Assembly (NCBI GenBank): GCA_011947345.1 | Contig: JAAVTG010000095.1 | Span: 101,222-165,221, forward strand | From: Phytophthora quininea | Lineage: Eukaryota; Oomycota; Peronosporomycetes; Peronosporales; Peronosporaceae | Direction: 5' to 3' | DNA length: 64,000 bases | In this document: one piece after another, positions 43,340-56,660 of the stretch | Layout of the letters: every line of letters begins with the position of its first letter | Position numbering within the stretch: the stretch's first letter is position 1 | Position numbers and translations under genes: made by a program | Notes under the pieces: model-generated | Seen by the model: the letters and a program-made list of their open reading frames with translations, nothing else | Told to the model about the DNA's origin: nothing | Database searches by the model: none

Positions 43340-45070
43340 GCAGGCGATTGCGATTCATCCGGCGAGGCAAATGACTCAGTGGACGCCACCACGGACGAAT
43401 TATCGGAGTCGGAAAATCTTCCTGGTGCTGACTGTGAGTCTTCGTGGGCGGGTGCTCGAACAATTCGGTTGGAAATACCGTCCAACAGCTGTGCATTCTG
43501 TCGTCTCTGCTTTTCGATTACCCCGATAAATTAAGTGACGTCTGGATGAGGCACTGCAAAAGCCTCATTCAGTGCCCGATTATAGCGCTCTAGAGGATTG
43601 TTGGTCCGATTCACGATGTCCTCTCGCAAGCCGTAGATATTCCACGACTCTGGCTTGAACTTCTTGATCCATGTGTTCTTGAAATATATCCAAAAGCGCA
43701 TCCAATTCTATGTCAAATATTGGATGCCAAGTTCGTCACAGTCGTCCTTGATCAAAGTTTTCACCTCGCGTTGCCCTCTGTTCACAATCTCACTGCGACG
43801 AATTACTGTTAATATGTCGAGACAACCTTTGGCCATAGCAACAGCAACTCCTTGGGGTGGTATCCTCAACTTTAGTAACTTTCGACGTAGTGCTTGCTTA
43901 AAGTGAAACAGAACCAATAATTGGAGCCTCTGGAAACTGGTTCTTGGCGGCTTATATCGCTTTCGATCGCAAGCCATGAACACGAAATGTAGCAAATGTT
44001 CGTAAACTTGAGCCGTCTTGCCGGTGATCAACACGTAAAACACCGGTAGATAGACATCTGAAATGGCGTCGTGAGTCATTAAAACGACGAGTTGGTAAAA
44101 CTTAGTCGGCACACACTTGTACGTTGCGTCCACGAATAGAGAGCCTTGCCGCTGCTTCATACGATTGACCAAGTGGGGTGTCCCCAGCCAATAACGCGGT
44201 GCAACACTCCGTCTTCGTTGTTCGTGAAGTGAAATTGGAAAAACTTGAGATCCGGGCTATTTTTAACGTTGCACAAAGGTTCACCTTCAATGCGACCATA
44301 AATTTCTCGGCCGAAGTGTTTCGCTCTTGTTCGATATAGCCGGCCTAAAACTTGCGTTTTAGTCGCCCCACGGGCAATCTGCGTGTCATCGCCATAAAAT
44401 CGATCAAGGACAGTCAACCATACTTGTTTTGGTGGCATGGTCACGTTACGAAGGACCAGCTTAACCGTGAAACCCAGCAGCTGCTCTTACAGTTGACGGT
44501 CACTGGTGGGGGTCCTTGCTCAGCAGGCTGATTATGATCAGGGTTGCATGCTGGTTTGTGAACTCCTTCTACCCATGCAGCGTTTGGAGTTATCGCTAGT
44601 TTTGCCCGACAGCCGGTACGTCTGCGCACGCTGCAGCGATGACGCTCCGATAAACCACTCGCCCAGTAATACGAGTAGCCATATCCGCGGTAGTAAACCG
44701 ACTTCGTCTTGTCGTTGCGCACAACTTCGTCGGGAACGCCATGTTGACTTGTGCCTGGAACAGGGTTGTCACCATCACCAGCACCGTCTCCTGGTACTTG
44801 GATATTATCAGTGTCCCCTGGCTCATCGTCGCCTGGCTCATCGTCACCTGGCTCACCATTTATGCCTGTGATTGTTGCAGTTGGACCACGATACGGAGAC
44901 TCTTCGTAGTCGAACGAAGCAGACTTGTAACTACTCGAATCGGACTGAGCGTCTTCTTCTGCTTGATAGCCGTCGGATTCGGATTGGTCGGGCATGGAAT
45001 CGTCGGGCGACATCGACATTGCAACGGGGTAGGTGCACCCGTCGCTCGCTCGGACCGGAGAGCAGCGCAA
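43340..45070 (-). mobile_element. MULE transposase gene, nearly complete but broken
   Basis: Read on the minus strand, an acidic N-terminus (Ser/Asp/Glu-rich, with GDDEP tandem repeats near 44830) is followed by a FLYWCH-like Cys/His region near 44640. The middle part contains VLDRFYGDDTQIARGATKTQ. The MULE catalytic core follows (GSLFVDATYKCVPTKFYQL, then SDVYLPVFYVLITGKT). The conserved TNNPLERYNRALNEAF motif lies near 43600. Frameshifts occur near 44460 and 44180, and a TAG lies near 43707 in an otherwise continuous frame. No SWIM finger was seen, unlike the other two MULEs here. Terminal repeats were not found. Confidence 0.8.
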
Positions 45071-48000
45071 TACGAAGACCGAGTCTGTGGTTTGGGGGAA
45101 ATTGACTCTGTGGTGTGGGCCAGTGAATTAAAGCCGACAGATGATTGGCTGACGTTAAATCTGTTACCCAATCAGCAGATGCCAACGCATTGCAGCCTTG
45201 ATGCGTGCCGTTGTACATATTTATGTATTTAGTGTGACTCTAAACGAAATTTACATAACTCGCTGTGATAGGTTACCCGCCACAGTTCCACTTGAATCGG
45301 TCGAATACATACTCACCGACATTGTCGGTGATGAATTCCTTAGCGAAACACACCTAAACTGCTGGGTTCGTCGACCCGACTATGGTGTTTTGTTCGCGGA
45401 CTTGTGCTTCTAACTGGTGTCGTATAACGTATAGCATTATATGTCACAGCAAAGCCTCAATGCCCTTTCTGTAACAGTGCAATCGTTTGTAGACCCAATA
45501 TTGCAAATGGAACCATAATGCAATGCGGAGTGGTGAATCGCATTGGAACCTGGGTGCGGAAATAACATTCGTATGAGATGGGTGGTTAAGGATTCAGAGA
45601 CAGAGGATACCTTGCCGTGCCAATTAAATCATGGTGTGTTCGTTCGATGCCTTGGGTTAATAGCTTAAGCATCCCGGAATACAACCAAGTTAATTTACTG
45701 ATATAAAAAACAATGGATTGGACATCTACAGCCGACCACTTTGACTTTTGCTGGGTAGTAGAGTTTTATTTGATACAATATGTCGTGCTGGGACTTTGGC
45801 AGTTAGCACGCATACCATAGGCATATTACTAGCTAGGTTTCAATCACCTAAGTTTGTTGACTATCAATGGCCAATCTTCTATGTCGGTCTCGACATTTGA
45901 TCCACGACGCTTAAGCGCCCAGCGCACATCATCGGTAGCATTACCGGTGTTATGTCGCCAAGCGCATACCCGTGAGCGAAGCACTCCCTCCTAGACCCCT
46001 CACAAGACCCCATCAAACTGTTAATGCCAAAGAAGATGCCATATTGTTAATCGGACGTACCACCTCGGTCTCCTGAGGTTAGGCTTATCCTAGACCAGAA
46101 ACCGCAGCCGGCAATTGAAGTAAACAAAACAAATTTCATGCAAAATTACGCTTTTTCTACTACAGCGGGCTGTTTTATTCATGGCCATTACGAGTTACCA
46201 TGCATAAGTTGTATTCATGGCGTGAAACATGTCTATGTCATCGATCAATTCAACTTATTAGTAACATACATATGATGCAAAATGGGTGGCAGCGATGATG
46301 GCAGACGGGCCATTCATCGATAAAATCCGTTACAGCGTTTCGTTTGTACCACAGAAAAGGGTTTAATCTTAGGAAGCGGTTTGGACCCACTCTGTCTAAT
46401 GAAGTTGTGGCCGAGCGCCCGAGATCTGCCGACCAGTGGAGATGCATAACGCTGTCAAAACCTGGTCCAGGATGAGGTCTCGCACGACCGACACCAAAGG
46501 TGCTGTAGGCGTATGTAGGATAAGATTTTCTTATATCAATGATCAAGTTAATTCTGCTCAATGATACTTGCTAAAATGCCATCGCCCACCAATATCACTT
46601 GCACTCGCAGCGATTCATGTCCGCACGGAACCTCAAGGTCCACCAAAGTCGCAGGGTGTGCAAGGACCCGCAACCCGAAGTTGCGGGTAAAACGACTGAA
46701 GCGCGCCAAGGACAAGGTCGGGATGGCTGATTGAGAACGTAAAGGGTCAATTACGCCGCCAACCGTGAAAATGCGACATCTGCACTAACTTTACGGCACG
46801 CTCGGCGAATTACCCGCATGATCTGAATCATCGATCCATTCTCGCGTGGGCGACATCGTGCCGCCGAAGGATGCATTGTGATGCCGGCCCGCGTAAAGGC
46901 TCTCCTCCATGCCATATCTGCAGGAACCCCTTCGTGGTGATGTGTTAGCAAATCTTAATAATTTTTTAGCTTTGTGAGTTAATGCGTTGAATTTGCCTGA
47001 TGTTATTTCAAAAGGATAAACTTAGTTTTAACGAAAAGTAAATGAAGAATCTCCCCTAGAAGTGTACACGGCTTTGCTTGGAAATGAAGAAAAGCACTTA
47101 ATTTAACACTATAATTCCATTTACTAAAGTATTTTGTTGGCACCGCATCCTTCAGCTAAACTCTTCTAGTTTTGGGCAAATCCCAGCCAGTTTGTATGGA
47201 TCTCCGCAGAATGTGACGAACGACGATTTTTACCGTGAAAAAGACGACTACGCGATACAAGTCCTGACCTTTGTGTCGTTGCTTCAAGAACAAACAGTTT
47301 TCCTTACCAATAATATCGCTATGCGCTGACATTGAGCGCTTCATCAAAACGATCGATGTATCGCAGAATGGCAACAAGAACTTTGCGCTCTTGATTGTGA
47401 TCTGCATTATATTGGATAGATCCGCTTCAATTTTCAATACATTTGAACTAATGCAAAGATCACGTAAACTTCATAATATCAAGTTTTGTTTTGAGCAACG
47501 ACCTACACTGCCAATGATCCTAGGACAAAATAGTACAAATACACGTCCTGGTGCGGCCAGCACACAGGACATGTGTGTCACACAAGCAACTGATGCGAAC
47601 CGCGAGAGATGGGCAGAGTACGTAGATCATCCATTCCGCGCCTAGGACCGCCACCACCCAATCCCTCGTTTCAAGATTCGCCACCAAACCGGGCGCGGCG
47701 TGCCTCGGCCGCACCCTTGGCCGGCACAGCGGCGCTCGGCGGACAAGCATGACCAAGAACTGGCGCGGCGTACCAGCACATCAAGGGTCGGAGCTGTGCG
47801 CTATTGACGTGTGCGGCGAGGGACTTGTTCGGAGCGGGTTGATGGGCGTAAGCCTTGTACCGTTCCAGCTGATGGTCCCTTGCTGCGCGTAGTCTAGCGA
47901 TTTGCCACGAGCTGCTCAAAATGGCACTGCACCAAGTAGGATATAAAGTAATGCATGTATTTAAATTGTATAAAGGTTTGGCTTTTAGTCTTCATGAACT

Positions 48001-48662
48001 TCAGCCTCGATGTAGCCTCTCTCAGCTTCCTTCTGTTAGCGCTTCCCAGTCTCTCCTGAAGGCAGGTTTTCGTGGGTCGGTTCCAACGTAAGCTCCACGA
48101 CTTGAGGAAGACAACACGGCCATTAATTCTGCGGTGGTCGAGAATTGTACACATCTGGTATGCGGGTCTACCCGCTACGTCAACCCCAGCTGGCACACCC
48201 ATTCTGCTTAGCCGGCATCGTCTCCATGGGCATCTGCATCCATGAGACGAGCCTTAGTGATGCGCGCGTGAGGCACCGCGTCAAGCAAACACTTGATTGC
48301 GGCAGCTGGGGTCGCGGAAGGGTCGCGCAAGATGAGGCCGAATTTTTCAGGTACCGGGCCGCTGTCTCATCTAGGTGACCCCACCCACGTTGCTTAAGTC
48401 GACTTGTGTGCTTGCCATCGCGATGGAAAATGAGCAGCTATAAGCCCGAGGAGGGCAGAGGAAATAGGTTCCGCTTTCGTAGAAGCTATGCATTTATTTT
48501 TGAAGGAGTTTTGCCACAACGAAAATAGTAAAAGTTGCGATATGCATTAAATGTTGTATAGAGCGACATGAACACTTCAAAAGCTGCTGTAAGCCTACTT
48601 AGCCTACTCAGTACTTAGCGCATGACCGTTGTTGCGTGGTCTGCCAGGAACTACGCGCCGCG
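45071..48662. other. 3.6 kb without recognisable genes
   Basis: Only short scattered ORFs are present, none over 125 codons, on both strands. A minor C2H2-like piece (RFMSARNLKVHQSRRVC, near 46610) recalls zinc fingers of LINE or transposon proteins. No terminal repeats or RNA genes were seen. Confidence 0.45.
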
Positions 48663-50253
48663 TCACTGCTGCTTGAGGTCTTCGACGCTTGCGTGTAATC
48701 GAACGGTTGAGTAGTGTGCGCTTACCGTCTGTCCCAGTGTAGCTCTTGATAAGGCAAATAGCGCGTGAATGCACATTGCAAACTTAAAATGATGCCTGCA
48801 TTCACACGTTTTCTCGCTAACATCGACATACCATCCGCCCTCAGGTTGTCCTTCAACCTTCATCCGCGCGTAGTTGGCTCCCATTTGGGCTGAAACCGGC
48901 GCATTTTCTTGCTGCATCCAAACCTCAGGCAGATAGACTCGAACACAGCCCCGCGACTCCACGCGTACAATGGGGGTTGGTGATACCAGTAAAACCAATC
49001 GATGCTTGGTCGGCTTGGTGTCACGTCCAGCTGAAGATCCAGCTGACGAAACTCTCTCACCCGCGATCTTAGCTGCTGTGTTGCTTCAGGTGCTTCCTTA
49101 AACTGTCGCGTAGTTGTTGATTGTTTTCACAACAGTTTGCCAGCAGCTGTGTGAGGGTTCCGACCTTGTGTTTTGTGCGAAGTGTACATTCGCGCTTCAT
49201 CATGCTGTTTAACTGTTCAACATGGTTGTCTGTGGTGGCATACCCGCTGGGCGTGTGACAGCACTGCCAGCGCCAGGACCCACTTAACACCCAAATGTTG
49301 CTGAAATAAGATCGTAACCCGGACGGCAAATCTTCTTCAGACCACTTGGCTAGCACAGTCTGAAGTTAAACGTCATACACCTCTTGACTTGACGCAAAGT
49401 GAAGGTCGTAAATTTCTGCGATCACCCGCTCGCACAAGTGTTGTGGTACGCCTTTAAGCTTTTCATGCACCTTTGTCATGACATGGTAGAAGCACACCAG
49501 GTACGCGTAGTCGGAGTCCTCACCGAATACTTTATCAACAGCATTTTGATGGGCCACTTCAGCGTCAGCCATGACATACCGTAGCAACATCTGCTCACCA
49601 GTTACTGTGGCGAAAATCCTGCGAAGTGCCCCTAGCACCTTCACATACAGCTCCGTCAGGCGCTGTGAAGTGATGAACAATGCCACCGGATGGAATGACC
49701 GGCACCTATCCGAAACCCCGCATACGATGACAGGATACCCCACTTGGTTCAACTTGAAGGTGCCATCCATATGGAAAACGAACGATGCTGGATCGCGAGG
49801 CGCATTTTGCAACAACCGCTTAGTGACCAACCCCACCAAGAACGGATGTTCGTCAGACCCGTTGCCAACATCGGGCTTGTTGTGATTGTCACGCTTCTAA
49901 CCGAAATTGAGAATAGTTTCGTGTCAGACATCTCAGGATCGTACACAAGCTGGGAAATTTTCTCCGAGATGCCTTCGTAGTCATCGCTCTTGTGGGGGTT
50001 GTCTTGGCATAGTGGCTGACAAACCACTGGACTTAACACAACCTGGGTAGAAAATCTTCAGAAAATTCAAAGCGGCGACCCATACCATGCGGATATGAGC
50101 CGGCTTTATACCGTCCGCCGTCTTCTCATGGCTATATTCCTTCAGCCGAGGTGTCATCTTGGGCTTGACACGATCACGAACTTGCGTCTCGTGCGCACCG
50201 TGCTCCAGATGTGACACACGATAGAGCTTTCGGCACGTGAGCACCATTCCCAT
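48663..50253 (-). mobile_element. MULE transposase gene with SWIM finger, decayed
   Basis: On the minus strand the catalytic core is at 49366-49839 (VFHMDGTFKLNQVGYPVIVC, then YVMADAEVAHQNAVDK and AYLVCFYHVMTKVHEKL). The next part (49069-49356) is in the same frame after a single TAA and contains TPSGYATTDNHVEQLNSMMK. The SWIM zinc finger (CECRHHFKFAMCIHALFAL) is near 48770. The N-terminal part (49749-50253) is in other frames. It is a different subfamily from the elements at 10-3195 and 43340-45070, judging by the motif wording. It is inactive as read. Confidence 0.8.
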
Positions 50254-51790
50254 CCAAGGGCATGCGTTATACGGTGTTGCCGCCTTGCATGTTTCGAGGA
50301 GTACCGCAGTATTCGGTTCGCATCTTGTGCAGGGGGCTTGCAGAGGTAGCGGGTGGGGGAGAGTTTTGAATTGTGAGAGGAACTTGACAGGTTGACCTGC
50401 TTTACTGCGATTTTATAGGTTGAAATTGAGCTATGAACTCAAGTATGATTCGTCGAATATGACGGGGTGTAGTGGCCGGCATTTGGTGTGACCGTACACT
50501 ATACTTGGTGCTGTGTGCACGTTAAGTGTTTACCACACTATCCTAAGATGTTGAGTGCATGGTTTTTGCGCTATGACATTTTTGTGTATCACTCGATCGT
50601 CTTGTGTGTTTTCCTGTTCTGTCGGATCTCAGCAAGAGGACGCGACTAAACTCCTGAATTTGCTGTTTCGGCGTGATGGGGAACTTCCCGAACCAGCCAA
50701 ACGCTGGATATACCAGCGCAACATACAAGCAGGTGTTTCTTGCAGATTCGTGGGTCTATAAAGCTGCTTGTTTCTACATTTATTGTGAACTAGTGTCTGG
50801 GGTTGTAAAAGGTGGAGGGAGATGACTTGCTCGACTCCAAAGAGTGACCCTAGGTTTGGTAATGTCGTGCAGTTGTGGTACGAGGACTCTATGATAGCAG
50901 TTGGGAGGGGGTCCCGAGCAGTTCTGTTTTACATTGGTGGGGGAGAACATTTATACATCAGTTGATCATCGCGCTGTCAACAGCTGATGTAGTCTGGCCA
51001 TGGCAGCGATCAATATGTAGACATAGTCCACTTGCCGCACAATTAGCGAAGAACCACAAAGAATTGTCAATTATTTCTTTGTGGATATAAACCACAGCAG
51101 CCTCAGGGATTTAGGCATGCTAGCAAGGCCCACCTGTATTAGTAGAGCTCGTCCTTGGCTTGTGATATCGTCTGTTCACGTGTACGGAGATCGAGTAACA
51201 TTACAAGCGGATATTGCAAAATTTTGAGATCGGCCATCAGGACCGTGTGTTGATGTTCTTGGTCATTTTATGATGCGGTCTGGTATACAATGTTACCAGC
51301 ACTGCTTTCAGAAGTCCACTCGCTTATCGCTATCTCTACTAATCGTGCCTTGTAGAATAACCGACACGGTCCCACGGAAATATGAGATGTTCCACCCAAA
51401 TTTTGATCAACAACAACATTGCGGCAATGATATCGACACTAGTATTGACGCCGCCTCAATGCAAACTACACGAAGTTGTATATAAGACAGAAACAATAAA
51501 AATGTAGCCTAGCGGAAAATTGCACATCACTATATCGCGAGTGTAGAGGAATACTTTGATTTTGCTCAATATGATCACATTCACGCATAATGAGCTCCCC
51601 GTAGACAACCAAACAGGTATTTGCGCCGTGCTTAATATCAGGACAACGCGGATAGGGTGCAGTTCGTGTAACAATAGCGTCGTCACGCTAAATGTATACC
51701 CGCTACTCGCATTAGAAACTGGTAGTACCCACGCAAGAGATCGATGCGCGAGTAGTAGTAGGCGTCTTGCATAATCTCCAGAATGTTACC
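50254..51790. other. Gene-poor stretch, nothing recognised
   Basis: No ORF over about 100 codons and no recognisable repeat structure. It lies between a MULE and a truncated gypsy element and is probably old transposon debris. Confidence 0.45.
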
Positions 51791-53600
51791 TTATCGGGGC
51801 ATTGGCATTGTGCGACCCACTGCATTCAAGTTCATTGATCGGAAGTCGTGAACGATTCTCCAACGATCGGGTTTCAGAACACAAAACGTTTGAGGCTCAT
51901 GCGGGGAAGTCGATGGCCAAATATTCCCAACCGATTCCATCTCCTTAACCCACCCCATGATTTCTGCCTCTTGGTCCGGGGATTGCTGCCACTGGTGACG
52001 GAAAACTGGATCATTGTTCTTAGCTTCCATCTCGTGCAAGCTGTGCTGCACAGAAGGCAGTTCTGGGGGGCAGGAACTTCTGTCGGAGCAATCCCGGGTA
52101 TTTGCACAAGTACGGGTAGACTTGGCGGTCTCTTTAGTCCTCAATGTCTGTTGCTCGGGAAACCGATTTGAAAGTAATAGATTGAATGACGGACATCTAC
52201 TCAATAGACTTGTCATTCTTTAGCATCCGGCGAAAATGTTTCGTCGAAATCAACCGTGTTTACCTGTCTCCATCAAGAAAAATGCACTGGAACACCAGCA
52301 ATTTGGCTGGCGCTTTCTATTTCGCTGGAAAGCTTGTGCAGAGATGAACGTACGCAATCGTTGCTGAAGTCGCTGTCGACTAGAACAAAATCGCCCTGTC
52401 TTCCTGTCAATCCGTGGGCTCACCTTCTTCATCCACGACATACCAAGTAACAAGTCCCTTTTAACCGGCGCCGGTAACACCAGGAACTCTGCTGTGTAAT
52501 CATCCATGCCACCGCTCCGAATTGTTGGCTCAAAATTGTCTTCTTTAGCAATACCTCTGTCGTATCATTCGCCATAGTCTAGCTGAGAGACACATCATGC
52601 TCACAAACACAGTCTTCGAGCGAGTGCCGGCTAAAAACGACGGACTCACTAGATGCTCCACTGTCAATAAAGCCACCAGCACTCTGTGAGTTACCATCCA
52701 CCTGCACCGAAAACTGCAAACGAATAACGGCACTGAAGAACTGCCGTCCACTTGAATACATATAGGCTCCTCCTCAAAATCCTGTTTGTCCCATTCAATG
52801 GGTGTGGGACACGATCGGGTTAATTGCCCTTCTGACCAGATTTACTCGTTGAAAAGAGTCTCAGAGTCGGTGAAGTCGTTTACAATCAGTTTGTCGACCA
52901 ATGCGAAATACTTGTCTTTTTTATCCGTGTTGTCAGCTTTGCAGTAAGCTGTCTGGCATTGGGGACGCTTTTCAGGGTACTTTACCAGCAATTATCGGGG
53001 TGGCGAAACCCTTTTTGGCTCGAGTTGCCGCTTCCTGCAGTAGAAGTCGTGCCACTCATGGGTGGGAACTCGCCTTTTGGGTTTCCACCAAATGTTTCTT
53101 TCTCCTTCGTCGATGGCGGCTTCTTCTCCTCCAGGCGCTCCAACCAACTTCACTAAAAAAAACAGCGATCACATCCTCAAGTGTCTACGGTTTCTTGTGT
53201 AGAATTTGCTCCCGTAAGTTGTTGCTGGTTGACTCTTTTAGGAAGGATTCCTTCGCAAATACCAGATCAATCGGCACCAGGTGCAGCTACTCACGAAACT
53301 TGGATCAGTTTCTGCTGGAAGTTTGGCTCTTTGAAGTTTCTCTCCTAAGATTGCTTCATTGCACTCCGGACAATACTTCTCTCAAGTCGACGCTTTCGCT
53401 TTCTTTCTGCACTGCACTGCAAGAGTCGCAAAAGGCAATAATAAAAGCATCGGAAAAGCTGTCTAGCAATTGGCACAACATCATTTTTGCCGCCCGAACC
53501 CGAAGGCAATATTCCGCGGGTCCGGGCTCGCAAATAATTTCAGTACATTTCGGGCCAATAGCGTCTCCATCAGTCCTCTGCCAAAAAGCCTGAGTTGTTC
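51791..53600 (-). mobile_element. Truncated Ty3/gypsy element: gag-like, protease, start of RT
   Basis: The minus strand runs from gag-like sequence (53600-52800, frame-broken) to an aspartic protease near 52660 with the catalytic triad in GGFIDSGASSE. Next comes LLLGMSWMKKVSPRIDRKTG (about 52450), then the beginning of reverse transcriptase (SPHEPQTFCVLKPDRWRIVH and DFRSMN, ending PMPR at 51791). The RT palm, RNase H and integrase are missing. It is a 3'-truncated relic, and its left end abuts the promoter region of the DHHC gene. Confidence 0.75.
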
Positions 53601-53707
53601 CGCTGGGCCAGGGATCCTTGTCCTCGCCGTTCGCCGTCGTCCCGCAGCGCCCAGTAGCGGATGCTCTCAGCCTCTTGATAACCCTTAGCTCCAGTTCCAT
53701 CCACGAC

Positions 53708-55896
53708 ATGCGCGCAGCTCCCAACGGCGACGCCGCCACGGAGCGCACGCCGCTGATTGGCGCCCCACTATCAAGCTCAGGCTCCGGGTCAGGCTCTGGA
53801 TCGGGTGCGCCGCTGCTGTCGCCCAGCTACGCGGCGTCTTCACCGTCGTCGTCAGCCTTCTCGCCGTACCCTCCTATCAGGCCTGTCGAGGAGCCTCAAC
53901 CAGTTAACTCACCCCTAGAGCGGGAACCTAACGACTTTATTACCCCAACAAGACCCTGAAGACCCACAGAGTGACGAAGATGCAGGCAGTGAGAGCCAAT
54001 ACGCCTACTTTGCCAGTCCTGCGAAGGTTCTTGGCTCAGCCTGTGTGAAAGGAGACTTTTACCAGGCCCAAAGTGCAGTGGAGATGGCGATCAGTAAAGC
54101 TGCAGACGAAAGAGAGACGGAGGAGAAGCGCACGGAGAGAGAGCAGATAGAGGACACTCAGAGAAGAGTCGCGGACAGTGTGTACCGCCTGCTGACGATG
54201 CACGAAGCGAGGCATCAGATGAACGCACTGCACTTGGCGGTGCTATACGACCACCCGATGGTGGTGGCCTATTTGGTGTCAGTAGCCAAGAAGTACTTGC
54301 CAAAGAGCGAGATGCAGTGGCCACGATGCTGAAGAAGAGACATATCCACCTGCACCGACACAGCGGTTCGGGCTGCGCGCCGGAGAAAGACGAGCAGGAA
54401 ATGGACGCTGAAACGTACAGCAATGCCAGTACAGAAACTCAAGAGCAAGATGGAGACCAACAGGTCACGGGAGGCACTTTACAGGACTTCTTAGACAGTA
54501 GATGTGGAGACTCCAAACATCGCGCGACAGCTCTCATGCTCTGTACGTCTGTGGCCTGTGCAGCGTCATTGATTGATGCCGGTGCTTCTTTAGACACGAT
54601 CAACTCGTCAGGGATGACAGCGATGCACTACGCTGCAAGCACAGGAAACGCAGCGTTTGTGAGCTTGTTGGTGCATCGTGGGGCCGACGTGAACCAAACT
54701 GACAGCCGTGGCGCGACCGCACTGCATTGGGCTGTCTTTGAAGGCTTCCAGTACACAGCCATGCTGCTCGTGGGCTACGGAGCCAACCAAAAGATCTGCG
54801 ACTCGGAGAAGCAGACGCCACTGATGATTGCCAGTGCGCTCGGAGACGCATTCCTAGCGAAGCAGCTCGTGGTAGAAGGAGGGCCAGTGAGCGCCAAGGA
54901 CAAGCACGGCAGAACGGCGATGGATATCGCCAGACAAGGCGCGCACTTTGACACTGCTAGCGCGTTGAAAGCCGGCTCGTCGGATCGGCTAGTGGCGTGG
55001 GCCTCGCGCAAAGGCGCCTCCATGCTCTTCTTCTTCGGCATGGTGCTGTCTACAGCCACTCTGTCGCTGGTGTTTGCAGTGCCATGCCTGCCACCTCAAA
55101 CTCCGAGTCACATTGTGCACTACCAGGCCATTGGTCTGGCATTTTTGGCTTTTACATGCGTCATGTACGTGTACGTGTGCTTGAAAGACCCAGGATACGT
55201 CCCTCGTTCCAAGAGCCCCGCGTACAAGCTGCTCGCCACGGAGAGCAACTCTGTTCCGTGCCCGACGTGTGTGACGCCCAAACCCATCCGCTCCAAGCAC
55301 TGCTCTGCGTGCAGGCGCTGCGTGCACCGCTTCGACCACCACTGCCCGTGGATTAACAACTGCGTGGGCATCGGCAACCACCGCAGCTTCCTGTTTTTCT
55401 CATCACGCTGTCGACTTTTTGCTTCACTATTGGCGTGTTGTCGCTGTATATTTTGCTGGGCCATGCTCCGTTGCATCCAGCAGCTCTCAATATTGAAGAC
55501 CCTGCGTGGCCGTGGCGGTGGCTGCAGCCTCCGCAGTGGGCTGTGGATGGCTCGGCAGACTCCCACTCGGAGCCGTCGACGCTGCTGCTCCACGGCATCC
55601 ACGCCGTCCTCTTGCTGTGCGCCGTCGTGTTCGGCATGCCGACTTTCACGCTGCTGATTCTGCAGCTCCGCAATGTGAGCCACAACCTGACCACCAACGA
55701 AGTGTTCAACAAGGACAAGTATTCGTATCTCAAGACTGCGCTCGACGAGTTCTACAACCCGTTCGACCATGGCTGCGTACACAACTTCGCTGAGGTTTGT
55801 CGTGGCGACATCCCAGTCGAGATCGAAGACGACGGCAATGGAGGCGAGTTCGACACTATGAGCTCCGGCCTGCAGGAGAGTCTGAGCGAGAGGTAA
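53708..55896 (+). CDS. Ankyrin-repeat DHHC palmitoyltransferase, split by frameshifts
   Basis: This is a membrane-bound protein S-acyltransferase of the ankyrin (HIP14/Akr1-like) class. The start at 53708 (MRAAPNGDAATERTPLIGAP) is followed by a Ser/Gly repeat. Ankyrin repeats span about 54200-54960 (GMTAMHYAASTGNAAFVSLL and GATALHWAVFEGFQYTAMLL). Two hydrophobic helices (54, then FLAFTCVMYVYVCL) precede the cysteine-rich domain at 55255-55385 with the catalytic DHHC (CRRCVHRFDHHCPWINNCVG). Two more helices follow and it ends at 55896. Frameshifts near 53945, 54300 and 55400 are each single-base changes in conserved sequence. The last is a T missing in a TTC repeat. The protein is probably intact in the organism. 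Confidence 0.88.
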
Positions 55897-55944
55897 TACC
55901 AAGGTCTGCTAAAACTAAAGAAGGAAAATGGTTTAAAAAAGTGT

Positions 55945-56454
55945 CTAGTTCCAGTCGCTTGGAGGTGGCAGATCCATCTCCATGGACTCGTCTCCCGAGT
56001 CATTGTCCTGGTCAAAAGAGTCCTCTTCCGGTTGAGGAGCTCTCGGTCTCTCGATCGTCGCGCGTTGGTCTCCTTCTTCTTCTTCGTCCATATCGTCGTC
56101 GTCTTCCTCCTCCATCTCTTCTGAAGACCCTGAATGGTCGTATGACAGCTCGGGGTCTTGAGCAATTTCCCCACTCTCAAAGCTCTCGACAGTCGACGGC
56201 TGCAACGAAGCCCGAGCATCTTCGCGGTGGAATTTCACTCCAATGGGCACAGCCGCCTGACGGTTCACCAGTTCCTGCACCATACTCTCCAGATCACGCT
56301 CTTCCCGTTCCAATTCATCAAGGTCTTGGTTGTACGAGTCGGCTTCTCCGACGCGGAAGACGCCTCCGCTGGCACCGTACAGCTCGCTGATCTGCGGAGT
56401 CAACGATGGAAACTGCATCGAGCTCCGGAACTCCATGGTTACGATATCGGGCAA
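55945..56454 (-). CDS. Acidic protein resembling anaphase-promoting complex subunit 15
   Basis: This intact ORF encodes 169 residues (or 163 from the Met at 56436). It has an N-terminal FPSLTPQISELYG, then a Glu-rich helix (LDELEREERDLESMVQELVN) and the short motif AAVPIGVKF. A long acidic tail (EEMEEEDDDDMDEEEEGD) follows. APC15/Mnd2 proteins share this order: an FPSLFPR-type start, an E/Q-rich helix, VPIGK, and an acidic tail. They help release the mitotic checkpoint complex from the APC/C. The match is short and low-complexity, so this is a suggestion. It converges on the DHHC gene with about 50 bp between stops. Confidence 0.45.
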   Translation of the reverse strand: MPDIVTMEFRSSMQFPSLTPQISELYGASGGVFRVGEADSYNQDLDELEREERDLESMVQELVNRQAAVPIGVKFHREDARASLQPSTVESFESGEIAQDPELSYDHSGSSEEMEEEDDDDMDEEEEGDQRATIERPRAPQPEEDSFDQDNDSGDESMEMDLPPPSDWN

Positions 56455-56660
56455 CGTTTACAAATGAGGTTACGCTGGACGGCAATGTGCCTCGTCACAC
56501 GTTGCTGAACATGAGGAAGATGGATTTCATTTCGGTTAATGCTTCCTCTTCGATATAAAATAATCCATGCAGGCCAACGTGGAGCCAAAAGTGTCGTCCT
56601 TTGAGATCCTCCATCAACAAGTTGATGCAACACGCACACACGAATCGGGTGCCGGTCATT

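Noticed and set aside
55120..55902. 260-codon minus-strand ORF
   Set aside because: Antisense to the DHHC gene, whose plus-strand motifs are unmistakable.
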